Shown: positions 42,201-57,200 of the stretch, piece after piece
Layout: every line of letters starts with the position of its first letter
Position numbering within the stretch: position 1 is the stretch's first letter
Assembly (NCBI RefSeq): GCF_964355755.1
Contig: NC_092670.1
Span: 14,385,201-14,449,200, forward strand
DNA length: 64,000 bases
Direction: 5' to 3'
DNA from: Antedon mediterranea
Taxonomy: Eukaryota > Echinodermata > Crinoidea > Comatulida > Antedonidae
The notes under the pieces: model-generated
Database searches by the model: none
Seen by the model: the letters and a program-made list of their open reading frames with translations, nothing else
What the model was told of the DNA's origin: nothing
Position numbers and translations under genes: made by a program

Positions 42201-45200
42201 TTTCTACTAGGCTAATCTTTGTTCCTTGATCTTCCTTTTTAAAATAATTATCTCACAATTCTTGTTCTTTGATTTTCAGCCATTGTTAATACAAACAAAA
42301 TAAAAGTAATGTTTTTATCACAATATGTTTTTAAATTATATACAGATACTGAAAAACCAGTATTTCTGAACTGTCCAACATCTCCAATAGAAGTCTACAT
42401 AAATGAAGGCCTAGCATATACCAATGTTTCGTGGGATGATCCTGAAGCTATGGACAATTCTGGCGTGTTTACTGTTACTCAAATGGACTACCCTGGTGAC
42501 GGGTTTTATGTTGGTTTTCACAATGTGACAATAACAGCTGTAGATGAAGATGGTAACATTGGTATCTGCTCTTTTACTATTATTGTTGAAGGTAATTAAT
42601 TTGTGAGTTTATGCTTTACGGTTCAAGGTTCAATAACATTTATTAATTGAAATAATAATAATATGCCAATAGGAAATCAGTAATAGTAGTAATAACAGAA
42701 AAGCAAAACAAAATGAAATAAAGAATTGTTTAGTTTATTTCTTCTCTAATTTCAGATAATGAAGACCCAGAATTCAATTGCAGCCTTACTTCTGTAACAG
42801 TCAATGTTGGTATGAACAGTTCTACTGCACAAGCTGATTGGATATTAGAAGATGCTACTGATAATGTAGGCGTGGTTAGAATGACACAGAGTCACAACCA
42901 ATCATATTACTTTGATATAGGCATGACTATGGTTACGTACAGTGCTTGGGATGAAGCTGGCAATGAGGGCTCATGTTCATTTAATATATTTGTAATAGGT
43001 AATTTTTAAGAGAAATATCATTTTTAAAAAGAAAAAATACAATTTTTTTTTTGGACAAAATAACACGTGTTGTTGAAGTACTCTGTTGATACATCCACTC
43101 TTTCTGTTCTAATTTTATAAATCTTTGATATTATTTTTCAGATAATTTCGAGCCAATAATCTCAGGCTGTCCTGAAAACCCTGTCATATCTAACACTGAT
43201 TTTGGCCAAGCGACTGGAACAGCCAACTGGACGGAACCCACAGCTTTTGACAATTCAGGTTATTTCTCCTGGGATATATCCCATCAACCACTGTCAACAT
43301 TCCCAATTGGTGAAACATGGGTATCCTACAATACAACAGACAATAGTGGTAACGCTGCTTACTGCTGGTTTGTTGTTGTTATTATTGGTATGTATATATA
43401 GTCATTGTTTTCCCTTTTGTTTAAATTTGGTATAGGCTTTAATTTTGCTCTTTCCAAAAAGAGTTTTGAGGTTGTAAATCATATGCCATTGTTTTGTGTT
43501 TGTGTTTTTACTTTTAAAATAGGATTTCACAAAAATTGAATCAGTGTAGGTGAGAAAATCTAATGGAAACGATTCTCGAAATTAAACCTATAAATTATAA
43601 TCAAATCAGATGCCCACTGCTCAATAGTGCACTGTTGTAGTGCCAGTTGGGTCTAGCAAATATCAAAGCTGTTTCAATAGTTACTAAAACAATCCTCACG
43701 TTCAAAATGGAAGACATTTATTACCGTTAGGAATTCTAAATGTTATTTTTTTCCCACCAAAATCTAGACAACGAGGCTCCCAGAATTACTTGTCCTTCCA
43801 ACATCACTATGGCTTCTGATCCTAATTCACCATCAGCAGTTGTGAATTGGATGGAACCAAATGTTATGGACAACGGTGAAGAGGTTATTGTTCCTGGTCA
43901 GTCCCATTCGACAGGAAGTACCTTTTCATTTGGTGAAACAATAGTTGTGTATACTGCAACTGATGCCTACAACAACACAGCAGTTTGCTCTTTTTATGTT
44001 TATATTTATGGTAAGTTTTAAATAATTTGGGACCGTTTTGACATTTTAGAGAGCAGAGGATTTTTAAACATGGCGATCTAGTCCACTCAGTGCTGCTCTT
44101 CATGGAACATTGTTACATTCCCATAAACTGTAATACGTTATAACAAAACAAACAACAAAATACTTTCAGATGATGAACTTCCAGTGTTTACTAACTGCCC
44201 AACGTCTGCTGTCACAAATGTTCTTCTGATTGGTCAAGCATCTATGATAGTCAACTGGACTGACATTATAGCAACCGATAACGATGGCTCAAACCCACTT
44301 GTGTCTTGTGAGCCTGAGGATGAGTCGAACTTTGATATTGGAACATTCTTGGTTACCTGTAATGCAATTGACATGGCAGGCTTGAATGCAATCTGTGAAT
44401 TTGATGTTATCATTGCAGGTTAGTAGGTTTTCAAGACTCAAGTTTATTTACTTTACACATACATAGTGTATACAGTATCTAACACTAATAAGATGGTTGT
44501 TGTTAGAAATTAGTATAATTGCTTTCTAGATTTTCTTACATGCCACTTAAACATGGGCATGTAAATGTGTAGTATGTTCTTTGCTTGATATAGAACCTGA
44601 TTATTCCTACGACAGTGGACGGTCAGGTTAAATGATTTTGGATAGGCTGGAAGAAATTTAAAGCACATGTTTTAGACCAATACACTAAATCACTATACCT
44701 ATATTTCAAATTTTTTCTCTATATTATTTTATCATTTAGAAAGGTCATCTAAATAAAAAAATTGCAAATACACAAAGCGACAACTAACACAGTTGGGTAG
44801 TGAGAGCAACACATTAAATAATGCATGTGTTTATTCATCTTATGAATATTTAATATAAATATAATATTAAAAATAAATAGATGAGGAGAATCCAGTTACA
44901 CAATGCCCTGGAATGCAAATGGGGAATACCAATCCTGGACAACCAAACGGAAGTGTGTCATGGACAGTAACGGCTTCAGACAATTCTGGCAACTATACAA
45001 TTGAAGAAACCATAACGAGTGGAGCTTTGCTTCCAATTGGAAACCACATCAATTCGGTTACTGTGACTGATCCTAGTGGAAACCAAGATAGATCTTGTTT
45101 TATTCTAATTGTTATTGAAGGTAATTTATAGAGCGTCTAATTACCTCTTTCCATTTGAAAACTGAATTTTAATAATTTTATTGAGATTCATATTCATTTA

Positions 45201-48200
45201 ATTAGTCTTTGTGGAAGGTCATGTCACAGGAATTTCTTTTTTGCTCTTAAGAAATAAGAAATTTACTGATTTTTAGGGACAATAACAAATACCAGACCTG
45301 TAATATACTGAAGGTGAGGTTGGCCTATGAGAATAAGAATTGCAACATTGCTGTGCAATGTTCTGTGCATATCCATTACACTTAATCACAAATTTTATAT
45401 CATAAGTTACCACATCCCAACAAAGTATTACATTAGTGTGAGAATCAAATCAGTGCTATACTTCAGAGCTTCTCATCACAGCATCAGCTAACATGTTTAG
45501 TGCAAGATTACAATTACTGGTACATTTTATTTTCATATTCTCAAAATGTTCTCAGCCGGCAATGTGTGGTTGGTGGAGTTTTGGTAAGACAGTTTTGAGA
45601 ACATGAACCTATAGGCCTATGTGTAAACAATTGAGAGTTACATCAATGTATCCAGTATTCAGTTAAGAGAGACTGTTTTTTTTCTTTCTTTATTTCCATT
45701 CATCATACACAATCATAAACATACATAAATAAATCATAGTACAAAGACAAAAAAAAAAGAATGGAAAGAAGGAATCTCGTGATTAATTAAAACAGAGACC
45801 ATGAAGAGCAGCATTTCTGTTTTAATAAATTTGATTATTTCTTTTCTAATTTAAGATAATGAAGACCCAGAATTCAATTGTAGCCTTCCTTCTGTAACAG
45901 TCTACGTCGGTATGAATAGTTCTACTACACAAGCTGATTGGATATTAGAAGATGCTACTGATAATGTAGGCGTGGTCAGAATGACAAAGAGTCACAACCA
46001 ATCATATTACTTTGATATAGGCATGACCATGGTTACGTACAACGCTTGGGATGAAGCTGGCAATGAGGGCTCATGTTCCTTCTATATAATTGTAATAGGT
46101 AATATTTAAGAGAACTGTCATTTTTACCAAACATTTTTTTACATATTTTTGGTTTGCGTATTTTTTTGGACAAAATAACACATTTTGTTGATACATTCAC
46201 TCCTTCTGTTTTTACACATCTGCAATAATATTTTACAGATAATTTTGAGCCAGTAATCTCAGGCTGTCCTGATAACCCTGTCATGTATAAAACTAACCCT
46301 GGCCAAGCAACTGGAACAGCCAACTGGACCGAACCTACAGCTTTTGACAATTCAGGTTATTTCTCCTGGGATATATCCCATCAACCACTGTCAACATTCC
46401 CAATTGGTGAAACATTGGTATCCTACAATGCAACAGACAATAGTGGTAACACTGATTACTGCTTGTTTGTTGTTATTATTATTGGTAAGTATAGGCTTAA
46501 GTTTACCAATTCCAATAAAGTTGGAGCTGAAGCCATAATTTGTGGATGCAAGAATGTCTAGTCATTACATATCTCTCAGCCACGTTCCCGTTTTTTACTC
46601 ACAATCAAATATTGAATATTACATTTAAACATCCTATTTAAATGTTGATCCTACTGTTTGAAATAGTAAATAAAGTACTTGTTTCTTTATCTTTTATGAA
46701 GATACTGAAAATCCTGTGTTTATGAACTGCCCCATAAGTCCAATAGAAGTTTACACAAATGAAAGCCTAGCATATGCCAACGTGTCATGGGATGATCCTG
46801 AATCTATGGACAATTCTGGCGTGTTTACTGTTACTCAAGTGGACTACCCTGGTGACGGGTTTTATGTTGGTTTTCACAATGTGACAATAACAGCTGTAGA
46901 TGAAGATGGTAACATTGGTATCTGCTCTTTTACTATTATTGTTGAAGGTAAACTTTAAATTTGTATATTTATTTTTTTAAACGAAGCAAAAGTTCATATA
47001 CAATCCAAGATTCTAGCACAACACTTTGCAACATTAATTAATAATTCTTTCTTTTTTCTGAGTTAGCATTTGTGGGTAGCCATGAATATTAAAATAACCA
47101 GTCCAGTGGGTTTCCTACAGTAATAGTACTGAATTCAATAAATAGATGCCAGAACAAATAATATTTTAGGAATAACTTTTCTGACAATAATTTCTTTGTA
47201 AGCTCACCGAAAGTGAACTTATTACAAAGTTCTAAAGTAATACGTTAAAAAACAAGGACTGTGATGATTAGCATTTTGTAATAATAATTTTGTTTATTTC
47301 TTATTTAATGTCAGATAATGAAGACCCAGAATTCAATTGTAGCCTTCCTTCTGTAACAGTCTACGTCGGTATGAACAGTTCTACTACACAAGCTGATTGG
47401 ATATTAGAAGATGCTACTGATAATGTAGGCGTGGTTAGAATGACACAGAGTCACAACCAATCATATTACTTTGATATAGGCATGACTATGGTTACGTACA
47501 ACGCTTGGGATGAAGCTGGCAACAAGGGCTCATGTTCATTCAATATATTTGTAATAGGTAATTGTTAGTTTTGGGGAAAAAAAATATTTTGATGCAACCA
47601 GTGCTGCTTTCTTTCTGTTTTGATTTTACAAATCTGTGTATATTTTACAGATAATTTCGAGCCAGTAATCTCAGGCTGTCCTGATAACCCTGTGATATCT
47701 AACACTGACCCTGGCCAAGCAATTGGAACAGCCAACTGGACAGAACCCACAGCTTTTGACAATTCAGGTTATTTCTCCTGGGATATATCCCATCAACCAC
47801 TGTCAACATTCCCAATTGGTGAAACATGGGTATCCTACAATGCAACAGACAATAGTGGTAACGCTGCTTACTGCTGGTTCGTTGTTGTTGTTATTGGTAA
47901 GTAATTTTACCCTTTCAATAAAGTTTGTTAAGCTGGTGCCACCATATTTATGTTCGTCCATCTGTGTTTCCAAATGTCAAGGAATTGACCTGGCTAACGT
48001 AAACCAGGTAAAAATATGAAATGGGGTGTGAAACACTTTAAAAATATCATATAAATAAAAACTTCAGCAAGTTATTGTTTTTCTAAAAAAATATGGTTGT
48101 CTCTAATTAACCAATCAAATATGTCCCATCTCCTGTTCAGCCAAGATCTAATGACTCATCCATTTCTAGCAAGTCTTCGTGTATTGTGGGTATCAATCTT

Positions 48201-51200
48201 CATATGCAATCATCAAATGTTTGCAAACTTCAATTTTTTCCTACACTTTAAATTTTATTTTTAAACCAGAACTTCTAGAAAACCAGAAACTTTATAGATT
48301 AAACTATAGATTAAATAAAGAATAATAATTCTAAAAACCTGTTTTAAACAATAAAACAATATTGAGTATGTTTGAATAAATGAATATGCATTGTTTTACA
48401 GACAAGGAACCACCTGAATACATTGGATGCCTATCTAGTCCAATAGTTGAACTTGTTCCTATGGGAACGGCAAATAGAACTGTATCATGGACAGAACCAA
48501 CTGCCATGGATAATGTTGGGGTCTTCAATGAAACATCCACTCACAGACCTGGTGATGTTTTTGAAATTGGAACAGTTACAGTGACTTACACAGTATTTGA
48601 CGTCTCTGGGCTAAGTAGTACTTGTATGTTTAATGTTACAGTGCAAGGTATTTATTTTTTTAGTTTTCTTGAGTAATAACAACTTATTACAAAACACTTC
48701 AGGATACCACCATCCTCCTTTAATAAAAATAAAATAAAAGTAATTTTAGATTGTTTCAATGCAATCAGACAGGAAAAGGGATTAGTCATTGCTTTCCGTA
48801 CTAAATTCACAATTTGTGCTCTATAATCTGAACAAAAATATTTTTATGGGATCAATCAATTAGCATAAAGGCAGAAGTTACTTTTTTTAATTCACATTAA
48901 ATCCTGAGATATATATAATAATGGACTATATGTAAAACAGGTGCATTATCTATACCTGATATACCTATACCTATAATAATAGATAAAATTATCCATTGTT
49001 AACATGTGTTTTATGACATTTTGTATGAGACATTTTTTTTAATGTTCTAAATGAATTTGTTTTTTTTTGTGTATCTGTTTTGGTTACATAGGCGTTTAGG
49101 ACCTGGTCTATCCTGCCTTTTCTCTTTGGTTTGTACATGGCAGAAATGTGAATGAATAAATTTGCTTAGCAGATTACCTAACGTTTTAAATTTAGTCTAT
49201 GTCTGTCCTGTCTTCAAGTCCCACGGACCCACATTTTGCTTAAATGTGTGCTTCCTAAGAATTTCTAGCCATTTTCTTCTGTTTTCACTCACAAACAAAT
49301 ATTGAACTTTACATTTAATCTACTTCATTTTAATTTCAACCTTATCTTTTTTGTGAACTGTCCCAATGTTGTTATTACAGATACTGAAAATCCTGTGTTT
49401 TTTAACTGCCCCATAAATCCAATTGAAGTAGACACAAATGAAGGCCTAGCATATGCCAACGTGTCATGGGATGATCCTGAACCTATGGACAATTCTGGCG
49501 TGTTTACTGTTACTCAAATGGACTACCCTGGTGATGGGTTTTATGTTGGTTTTCACAATGTGACGATAACAGCTGTAGATGAAGACGGTAACATTGGTAT
49601 CTGCTCTTTTACTATTATTGTTGAAGGTAATCTGTTAATTATGTTTTTTTTAATATTAAGACAACAGTGTTCGTTTAATTATTTCTTTATTGTACTTTAT
49701 TTATTTTGTTAAAACTCATAGCCATAAATTTACAATGCAAAACATAATAACAATAGTTAATTTAACATACAGTAACAGATAATTCCCAGACAAAGCAAAG
49801 TGTGTTATCATGTATCAAACTGTTAGTGGACTCTAAAGCTCTGTCTACACTAAACAAAAACAACAAAAGTGTAAGTGCCCAAATATGGTAGTGATATGCT
49901 CAAATATGGTAGTGATATGACATCTTCATGTCTATATGGGCACATCACATTTGTTTGTTACATAAAGGTTAATAGTGTTGAAAGAGCTTAAGAAGAGATT
50001 GTAGATGTACATACAATTTAAAATTATATTTTACAGATAATTTCGAGCCAGTAATATCAGGCTGTCCTGATTCACTTATGTTTTACACTGACCCTGGGCA
50101 AGCCAGTGGAACAGCCAACTGGACCGAGCCCACAGCCTTTGACAATTCAGGTTATTTCTCTTGGGACATATCCCATCAACCACTGTCCACATTCCCAATT
50201 GGTGAAACATGGGTATCCTACAATGCAACAGACAATAGTGGTAACACTGCTTACTGCTGGTTTGTTGTTGTTATTATTGGTAAGTATAGGCACTAATTTT
50301 ACCTTTTAGTGTATGGTATCATTTTGTGGTTGTATTACTGTTTTTAAAATGGATTAAACACTTCACTTAAAGACTTCATAAGCTGAAATGTAGCCACTAC
50401 TGAAACGCATGTGCATAAGGAGTGTGTGTACCTGTTCTAAAAAGTAAAACAATTCTCATGTGCCAAATGCAATAAAAACAAACCTGTCGTGTCTGGATAA
50501 ATTTCTTTTTACAATGATTCATTAACCGGTAATTGTATGCTGTAAAGTGATATAATATAACAGTTTAGTTCAGTTCATTTGTTGAAGACCTTAGACCGTC
50601 AATCAAAAGCCACTTCAGTTAGGTCACCTCTCCATTTAATTACTGTATAATATCTATCCATATCATATATTCAATAAGTTTCTCTACCACGCCGTCCTTT
50701 TGCACATTGTTACCATCACCAAGTTTTAACTCCTTCTTTTTCAATGGATCAAATGTCCTCAATGTCTGTCTTTTTACTAATTCCAGCACACCGACTCCCT
50801 CCGACCAATCCTTTTGTTGACCTGATTTTGACAGATTTCAACCCATGATAAATCAATTTTTTCAAATTATTCCCCTCTTGAGTACGACACAAGTTCCATA
50901 ATTCCAGACCAACTCCTTTCTGACCTACTAATATTTTTTGTTCTTTACAATACAATTTAGACAATGAGGCTCCCAGAATTACATGTCCTTCTAACATCAC
51001 TATGGCTTCTGATCCTAATTCACCATCAGCAGTTGTAAATTGGATGGGACCAAATGTCATGGACAACAGTGAAGAGGTTATTGTTCCTGGTCAGTCCCAT
51101 TTGACAGGAAGTACCTTTTCATTTGGTGAAACAATAGTTGTGTATACTGCAACTGATGCTTACAACAACACAGCAGTTTGCTCTTTTACAGTTTATATTT

Positions 51201-54200
51201 ATGGTAAGTTTTAAATAATTTGGGACTGTTTTAAACTTTTGGGGAGCAAAGTCACATCTAGTGCATTAAGTGCTCTTCACAGCTGTTGTTACATAACCTA
51301 TAAAACTGTTATACGTTATACCAAATCAAATTATTTTCTTAGACGATGAGCTTCCAGTGTTTACTAACTGTCCAACATCTGCTGTCACAAATGTTCTTCC
51401 AATTGGCCAAGCATCTATGATAGTCAACTGGACTGACATAACAGCAACTGATAACGATGGCTCAAACCCACTTGTGTCTTGTGAACCAGAGGACGAATCA
51501 ATATTTAATATTGGAACGTTTATGGTTACTTGTAATACAATGGACATGGCAGGCTTGACTGCAGTCTGTCAATTTGATATTACCGTTACAGGTTAGTACT
51601 GTAGGTGTTCAATGATACACATTTAGTAAATTTACTGTATGTATCAAATTCTAATTGTTTATCTTATTTTATTGTTAACATCAGGCCCGTAGCCAGGGGG
51701 GTTTTTGGGGGTTCGGGCGAACCCCCCCTTTTGCGCGAACCCCCCTTTTACCAGCGAACCCCCCTTGAAAAACAAAGGCCCCACTTCCAAAATCGTGCAA
51801 TTAATTATCAATTATAGCAGATTTTTTGGTCATTTTACTTCTATTGACTATGTTTAAATCGATCGAATATACAGATTGTCCGATGTCAAAGTCACTGCTG
51901 AGCGTGAGATCGAGAGATTGTTGAGAGATGATGGTTATAAATATGACAGAAAAATGGACTGACCAATCGCGTGCTTCGGCCGGGCTTTTCGGAACGCACA
52001 AGATCACGTTCAGTTCAGTTCAATCTTTTTGGGGATTTTTGTTTTTTTCCTGAAAATATTTTTCATTAAACCAAAGAATTTCACTGTTTAAACTTGAATA
52101 AAAATGGTGCTGAGTTAAATTGGTACGTGTACGTAGGCCTACCGTATATTTCGGTGTATAAGACGCACTTTTGACACGCAAATTTGACCTCTAAATGTAA
52201 CCCTAATTAATTTAATTACCTACTAATACTTAAATTAATTAAAAATAGTGTAGGCCTACTACTCTGCAATGTAGGCCTAGCTAGTTACTCACTCCTGTCT
52301 AACTACAGTGTGGTAACAAGTTTATTGAATTTTTAGTTAAGGTAAATTGTCATCCTCGACTGTATTAATTAATATTACAGTACGCATTAGATATTCTACC
52401 CAGGCCTAGTAATACTCTCTGAACTCGCGGGTGTGTATTCTAGCAGCATGCAGCATCATCACAGCGCAACACATTTATGGAAGAGTCCATTAATTACGGT
52501 GGTGTCACATTTTATTTACACAATAACTATTTCCCTTGATCACGGTGGTTTATTTTTATTACATCTCTATGTCAACAATCACATAATTTTATAATCATGT
52601 AGTCAATAGTTCGTATGTCAAGCGATATCTAAAAGAGTGTGTTGTTATTGTGTTACGTAGCTTCCCCTAATCTTATAGTGTATATGGCCAACAGTGCTGG
52701 CCACCAGGCAAGGAGCACATGGTTAGTGCTCTCTCCTCATATTGCTGTAATGCATGCATGGGAATAGGAAAGATTTTCATATAGGCCTACCCAACATGAT
52801 ATTCCTGGTTCATTATCAGCCCAAAAAACTGAACATCATTTGGATTGATTTTATAATGGTCATACACACAATAAGAAGGTATATATTTAAATAATATGAA
52901 ATTAAAGTTACTTAAATAGACATAGGCTAGCCCTACCCACACAGTGCATCGTAACTGAAACAATATGGGGATTTCCCTTTTCATTGAACGTTCAGTTGAA
53001 GTAGAGACTGATTAAGATGTAATAAAGGCAATCAAACAAAATTATATCATTTGATTCTAATATGTCTCAAATATCGTTGTTTTATTATTAAAATACCATT
53101 GTTTTGATTGTAAAATGTTTAAATTTCGGCCTAGAAATAAGTGCGTCTTATGCATCGACTACATAAAAAATACTAATATTTCAGTCTCCGTTATGGGTGC
53201 GTCTTATACACAGGTGCGACTTGTACACCGAAATATACGGTACTATTTGTTTTTTATGTTTATAGGATAAGAAATTACTTAAGGGCCTAATATAATATAC
53301 TTTTTTGCAACAATAAAGCTGTTATTCATGATCAGTACTACTAACTTCCATACTATACTTTATAATTTCTCTGCATAACCCAGATTTTAGTAGGTAAAAA
53401 ATGTCTCTGTAAGCTTATTAAAACAACCGAAATTGCTCTGAGAGCCAAAGCTTCCAGGGGGCTTCGCCCCCTGGACCCCGACCGGGGGCCCTTGGCGGCC
53501 CCCTGGCCCCCAGCCTACAGTTGCTCGCTGCGCTCGCAAAATACTTGGTGTCAAGAAAACACCCCTCTGATGCATTCTGGCTACGGGCCTGTTAACATAC
53601 AGTATCAAAGATATATCCAATTAAAAACAAACAAGTGTTAGAACTTAAATATAATACTAATTTGCTTATTTGTTTAGATATCAGAAAATTTATAGTGTAT
53701 CAACAAAATGTCTTTGTTTTTACACTATACATCCTTCCTCTATTGCTACAGTGAACTATATTTGAAACTGTTATTGACACGAATAGGCTACATCTAATGA
53801 ACATTTAACTGTTTTGTAGCATTATCTTACTAAATTTAAAGTACACATTTTGCACCAATATATATGTTCTGTTTTACAACATTTATAATTAAAATAAAAA
53901 TATTAAATTGGTAACTACTGATTGTGTGTTTTTTCATGCTGTGAATATTTATTTTTATATAACACCTATATAAATTCCTGTCATTTGATTGGACGAATGT
54001 GGGTCACATGGCGTGCAATAGTACGCACTATTCAACAATCGTTAAATAGTACTTTTTGAAACATTTTTGTGTACGAAAAAAAAACGTCTAGATGTTATAT
54101 AAAACAAATAATGAATGTTTTGTATTCGTGTAATGGTACAAATAATGGCACTTGTTGAATGATGAAAGGTTATATCAACTCGGCTTTGCCTCGTTGATAT

Positions 54201-57200
54201 AACCTTTCATCATTCACCTCGTGCCATTATTTGTACCATTGCACTCATAAACATTCATTATTTGTATAATATTGTTATTAAATAGATGAGGAGAATCCAG
54301 TAGTTACACAATGCCCTGGAATGCAAATGGGGAACACCAGTCCTGGACAACCAAATGGAAGTGTGTCATGGACAGTAACGGCTTCAGACAATTCTGGCAA
54401 CTATACAATTGAAGAAACCATAACGAGTGGAGCTTTGCTTCCAATTGGAAACCACATCAATTCGGTTACTGTGACTGATCCTAGTGGCAACCAAGATAGA
54501 TCTTGTTTAATTCTGATTGTTATTGAAGGTAATATTTAATGGATAAACTTCATCTACATTGATAGTGTATTATATTTGTTTTCCGACTAAAGAAAAGCAA
54601 AACAAGTAATAAAATAAACCTCTTTATTTTATAAAAGCGGTGGGATAATAGGAATGTTGGTGTTTTCTGATAACTTGCTTTCGATTTATATAATATATAT
54701 TTGTTCATATTCTTTATGAATCTGCATCCATTTGCATAAGTGAGACATTAAAAAACTAAACATTAGAGCATCTTTATATATGTGATGCAATATGACTTGG
54801 GATTTAAGGTCAATGGAAAAAAAATGTGATTACGATCGTGACTTTATTAAATCATGTGCATGATGTTTGATTGCGCAATAAGCTTATTAGAGCAATTTCT
54901 GGAAATACGGAAGATAATCTTAAAATTAAATGTAGACTGATTATATGGATTTCAAAATAATACTAAAGAAAAGAGAAATAAATATTTGTTAGGTTATATA
55001 TATAATATATTACAATGCATATAACCTAATAAAATGAATATGAATTAAATGAGGGCCTGAAATTAAAACAAATATTAACATTACTATTTGTATTAACCAA
55101 AATAGACAATGAAGACCCTTCTATCTATTGCCCTGCAAACCAAACGTTGGAAACAAATGTTGACCTACCAACAGCATTGGTGACATGGGAGAATGCAACT
55201 GCTTGGGATAACTCACTAAATGTCATGATAACATCAGATCCAGCATTATCATCACCTTATAACTTTACAATTGGAAGGAGTGTTGTTGTGTACACTGCAA
55301 CGGATGGTTTTGAAAACTCAGCCTCATGTGAATTTATTGTTTGGGTTCAAGGTAAGTTGTGTAATCTTACCCTCAACTATCCTTTCTTTCTACATTGTTT
55401 TAGAATAGTTTCCCGTATTCAAAGTAATAAATTCTTATCCCATTTCTGAAGTGCTAAACTGATATACTAAAAAAGAAATCGGCATTAATTAATTTTGAAA
55501 GACAAAGATAAGAAAATCTTTGATAATAAGAAAAAGCCGCCCCAACCGAGATTTGAACTCGTTCAACTTGATATGTAGATGTCCTAACCATAATACCTGA
55601 CATTGTTTAGAAATAATGCATACTACAACCAATTAGCCTAAATAGATAATGTAAAATTTAAGGGAGGTCAAATAATAATTAAATGAATTAATTTTGCAGA
55701 TACCCAGCCACCAGACATATTGTCCTGTCCAAACAATACAGAACTTGTAACCATGTTTGGAAATTCGACTGTAAGATATTTCTGGGATACTCCTGTTGCT
55801 ATTGATAATTCTGGCAATGAAGTTACATTCACTTCTGACATACCGAATGGCAGTGATTTTGAGAGCGGTAACACAACAGTTACGATTACAGCTGATGACG
55901 GGAACAACAATGTAGCTTACTGTAATTTCACTGTTACAGTTATAGGTATGAACAGAAAAACATGTAAAAATGGCTTCGAAAACAAAAGTAACCTTTCTAC
56001 AACTGTGAATAGTAAGAATTAATGTGAGTGTTTATTTCAATGAATTATGGTTTTTCCTTGTCATTTGTTAATATAATTTCTTAATTCATTCATAACTTTC
56101 ACAGATGGTGTCCAGCAGACTGCCTGTTCAATTACTGATACTGGTAAGTCACTCAGAAAAAATATACATCATATCTTATCACAATTTTATAAAAAAACAT
56201 TAAAGATGAAACAATATTTGGCCACCTTAAAAAAATATTTATTTTGATTAAAAGTTACAAATTTAAAGCTAAAATATGGCTGCAGTAACTTGACAATAAA
56301 CATAATGGCAGGATATGTACTGATAAAGTATTCAACATGTATAAATACAATTTGGATCAGAATCCTTATAAATAGGTTAATAAATTATTTTTTTCATGAG
56401 CTATACAGAAGCATTAATTAATAGATATGATCTTTTATCCTTGCAAGTCTATTTAAGAATTAAATAAATGGTTTATGTATTGTTTAGGTAAACGTTTTAG
56501 TGGTCAAATGACAAATGAGGGTGAATATACGGAAAAACTCAATGATCCTACATCAGAAGAATACAAGAATTATGCCGAGCTATGTCGTAATGCGGTAAGA
56601 GAATTAATATAATATTGGTTTTTTGTTTGTTTTATTATGCGTTATTAGTAACTTTGCGTCAGAGTAGGAAAACACCTGAACAACTCCCAAGCTCTTTTAA
56701 CGCAAATCTACTCCACATGTTAGGTAAACAATCTTCATGTTGGTCGTTCAGTACTCACTGCTTTCTTGGACTCAAATCTGCCACCTGTGCAAGATCAGTG
56801 TGATCTGGAGGTCGTTTTTTTTAGTACTAAAACATTACTTGTGAATCATTTTCCCCAAGTTTTCTCAATATGTACTTATATATAAATATAAATGTAGTAT
56901 TAGCGTCACAATACATGTAGTACTTTAACAGATTTGTTGTATTTTTCTTCTTTTTTTTTTCCTTTTTTTGTAATAAAATAATTTCCTTGCTGTTTACGTT
57001 CCTGTATTTCTAGACTCGTCAAGGACTTTCTAATCTGACAGATGTGTGCGATACTTTGTGTACAGAGTTCCGAAATGGAAGTATTATAGCAGAATTTGTT
57101 GTGACTGTCAATGAAATGTCAAATATAACTCAAGATATGATACAAACAGAGTTAACCAATTACATTCAGGAGAATAATGGCATGCTAGGGGAATTGGTTG

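Larger units (their letters stand above)
51592..54285. other. Intron L-M, transposon-expanded copy
   Basis: 2.7 kb against 462 bp for its paralogue at 44419. Contains a hAT-like element (51682-53591) with a nested TIR element, and a foldback hairpin (54104-54265) just before exon 64. Confidence 0.75.
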
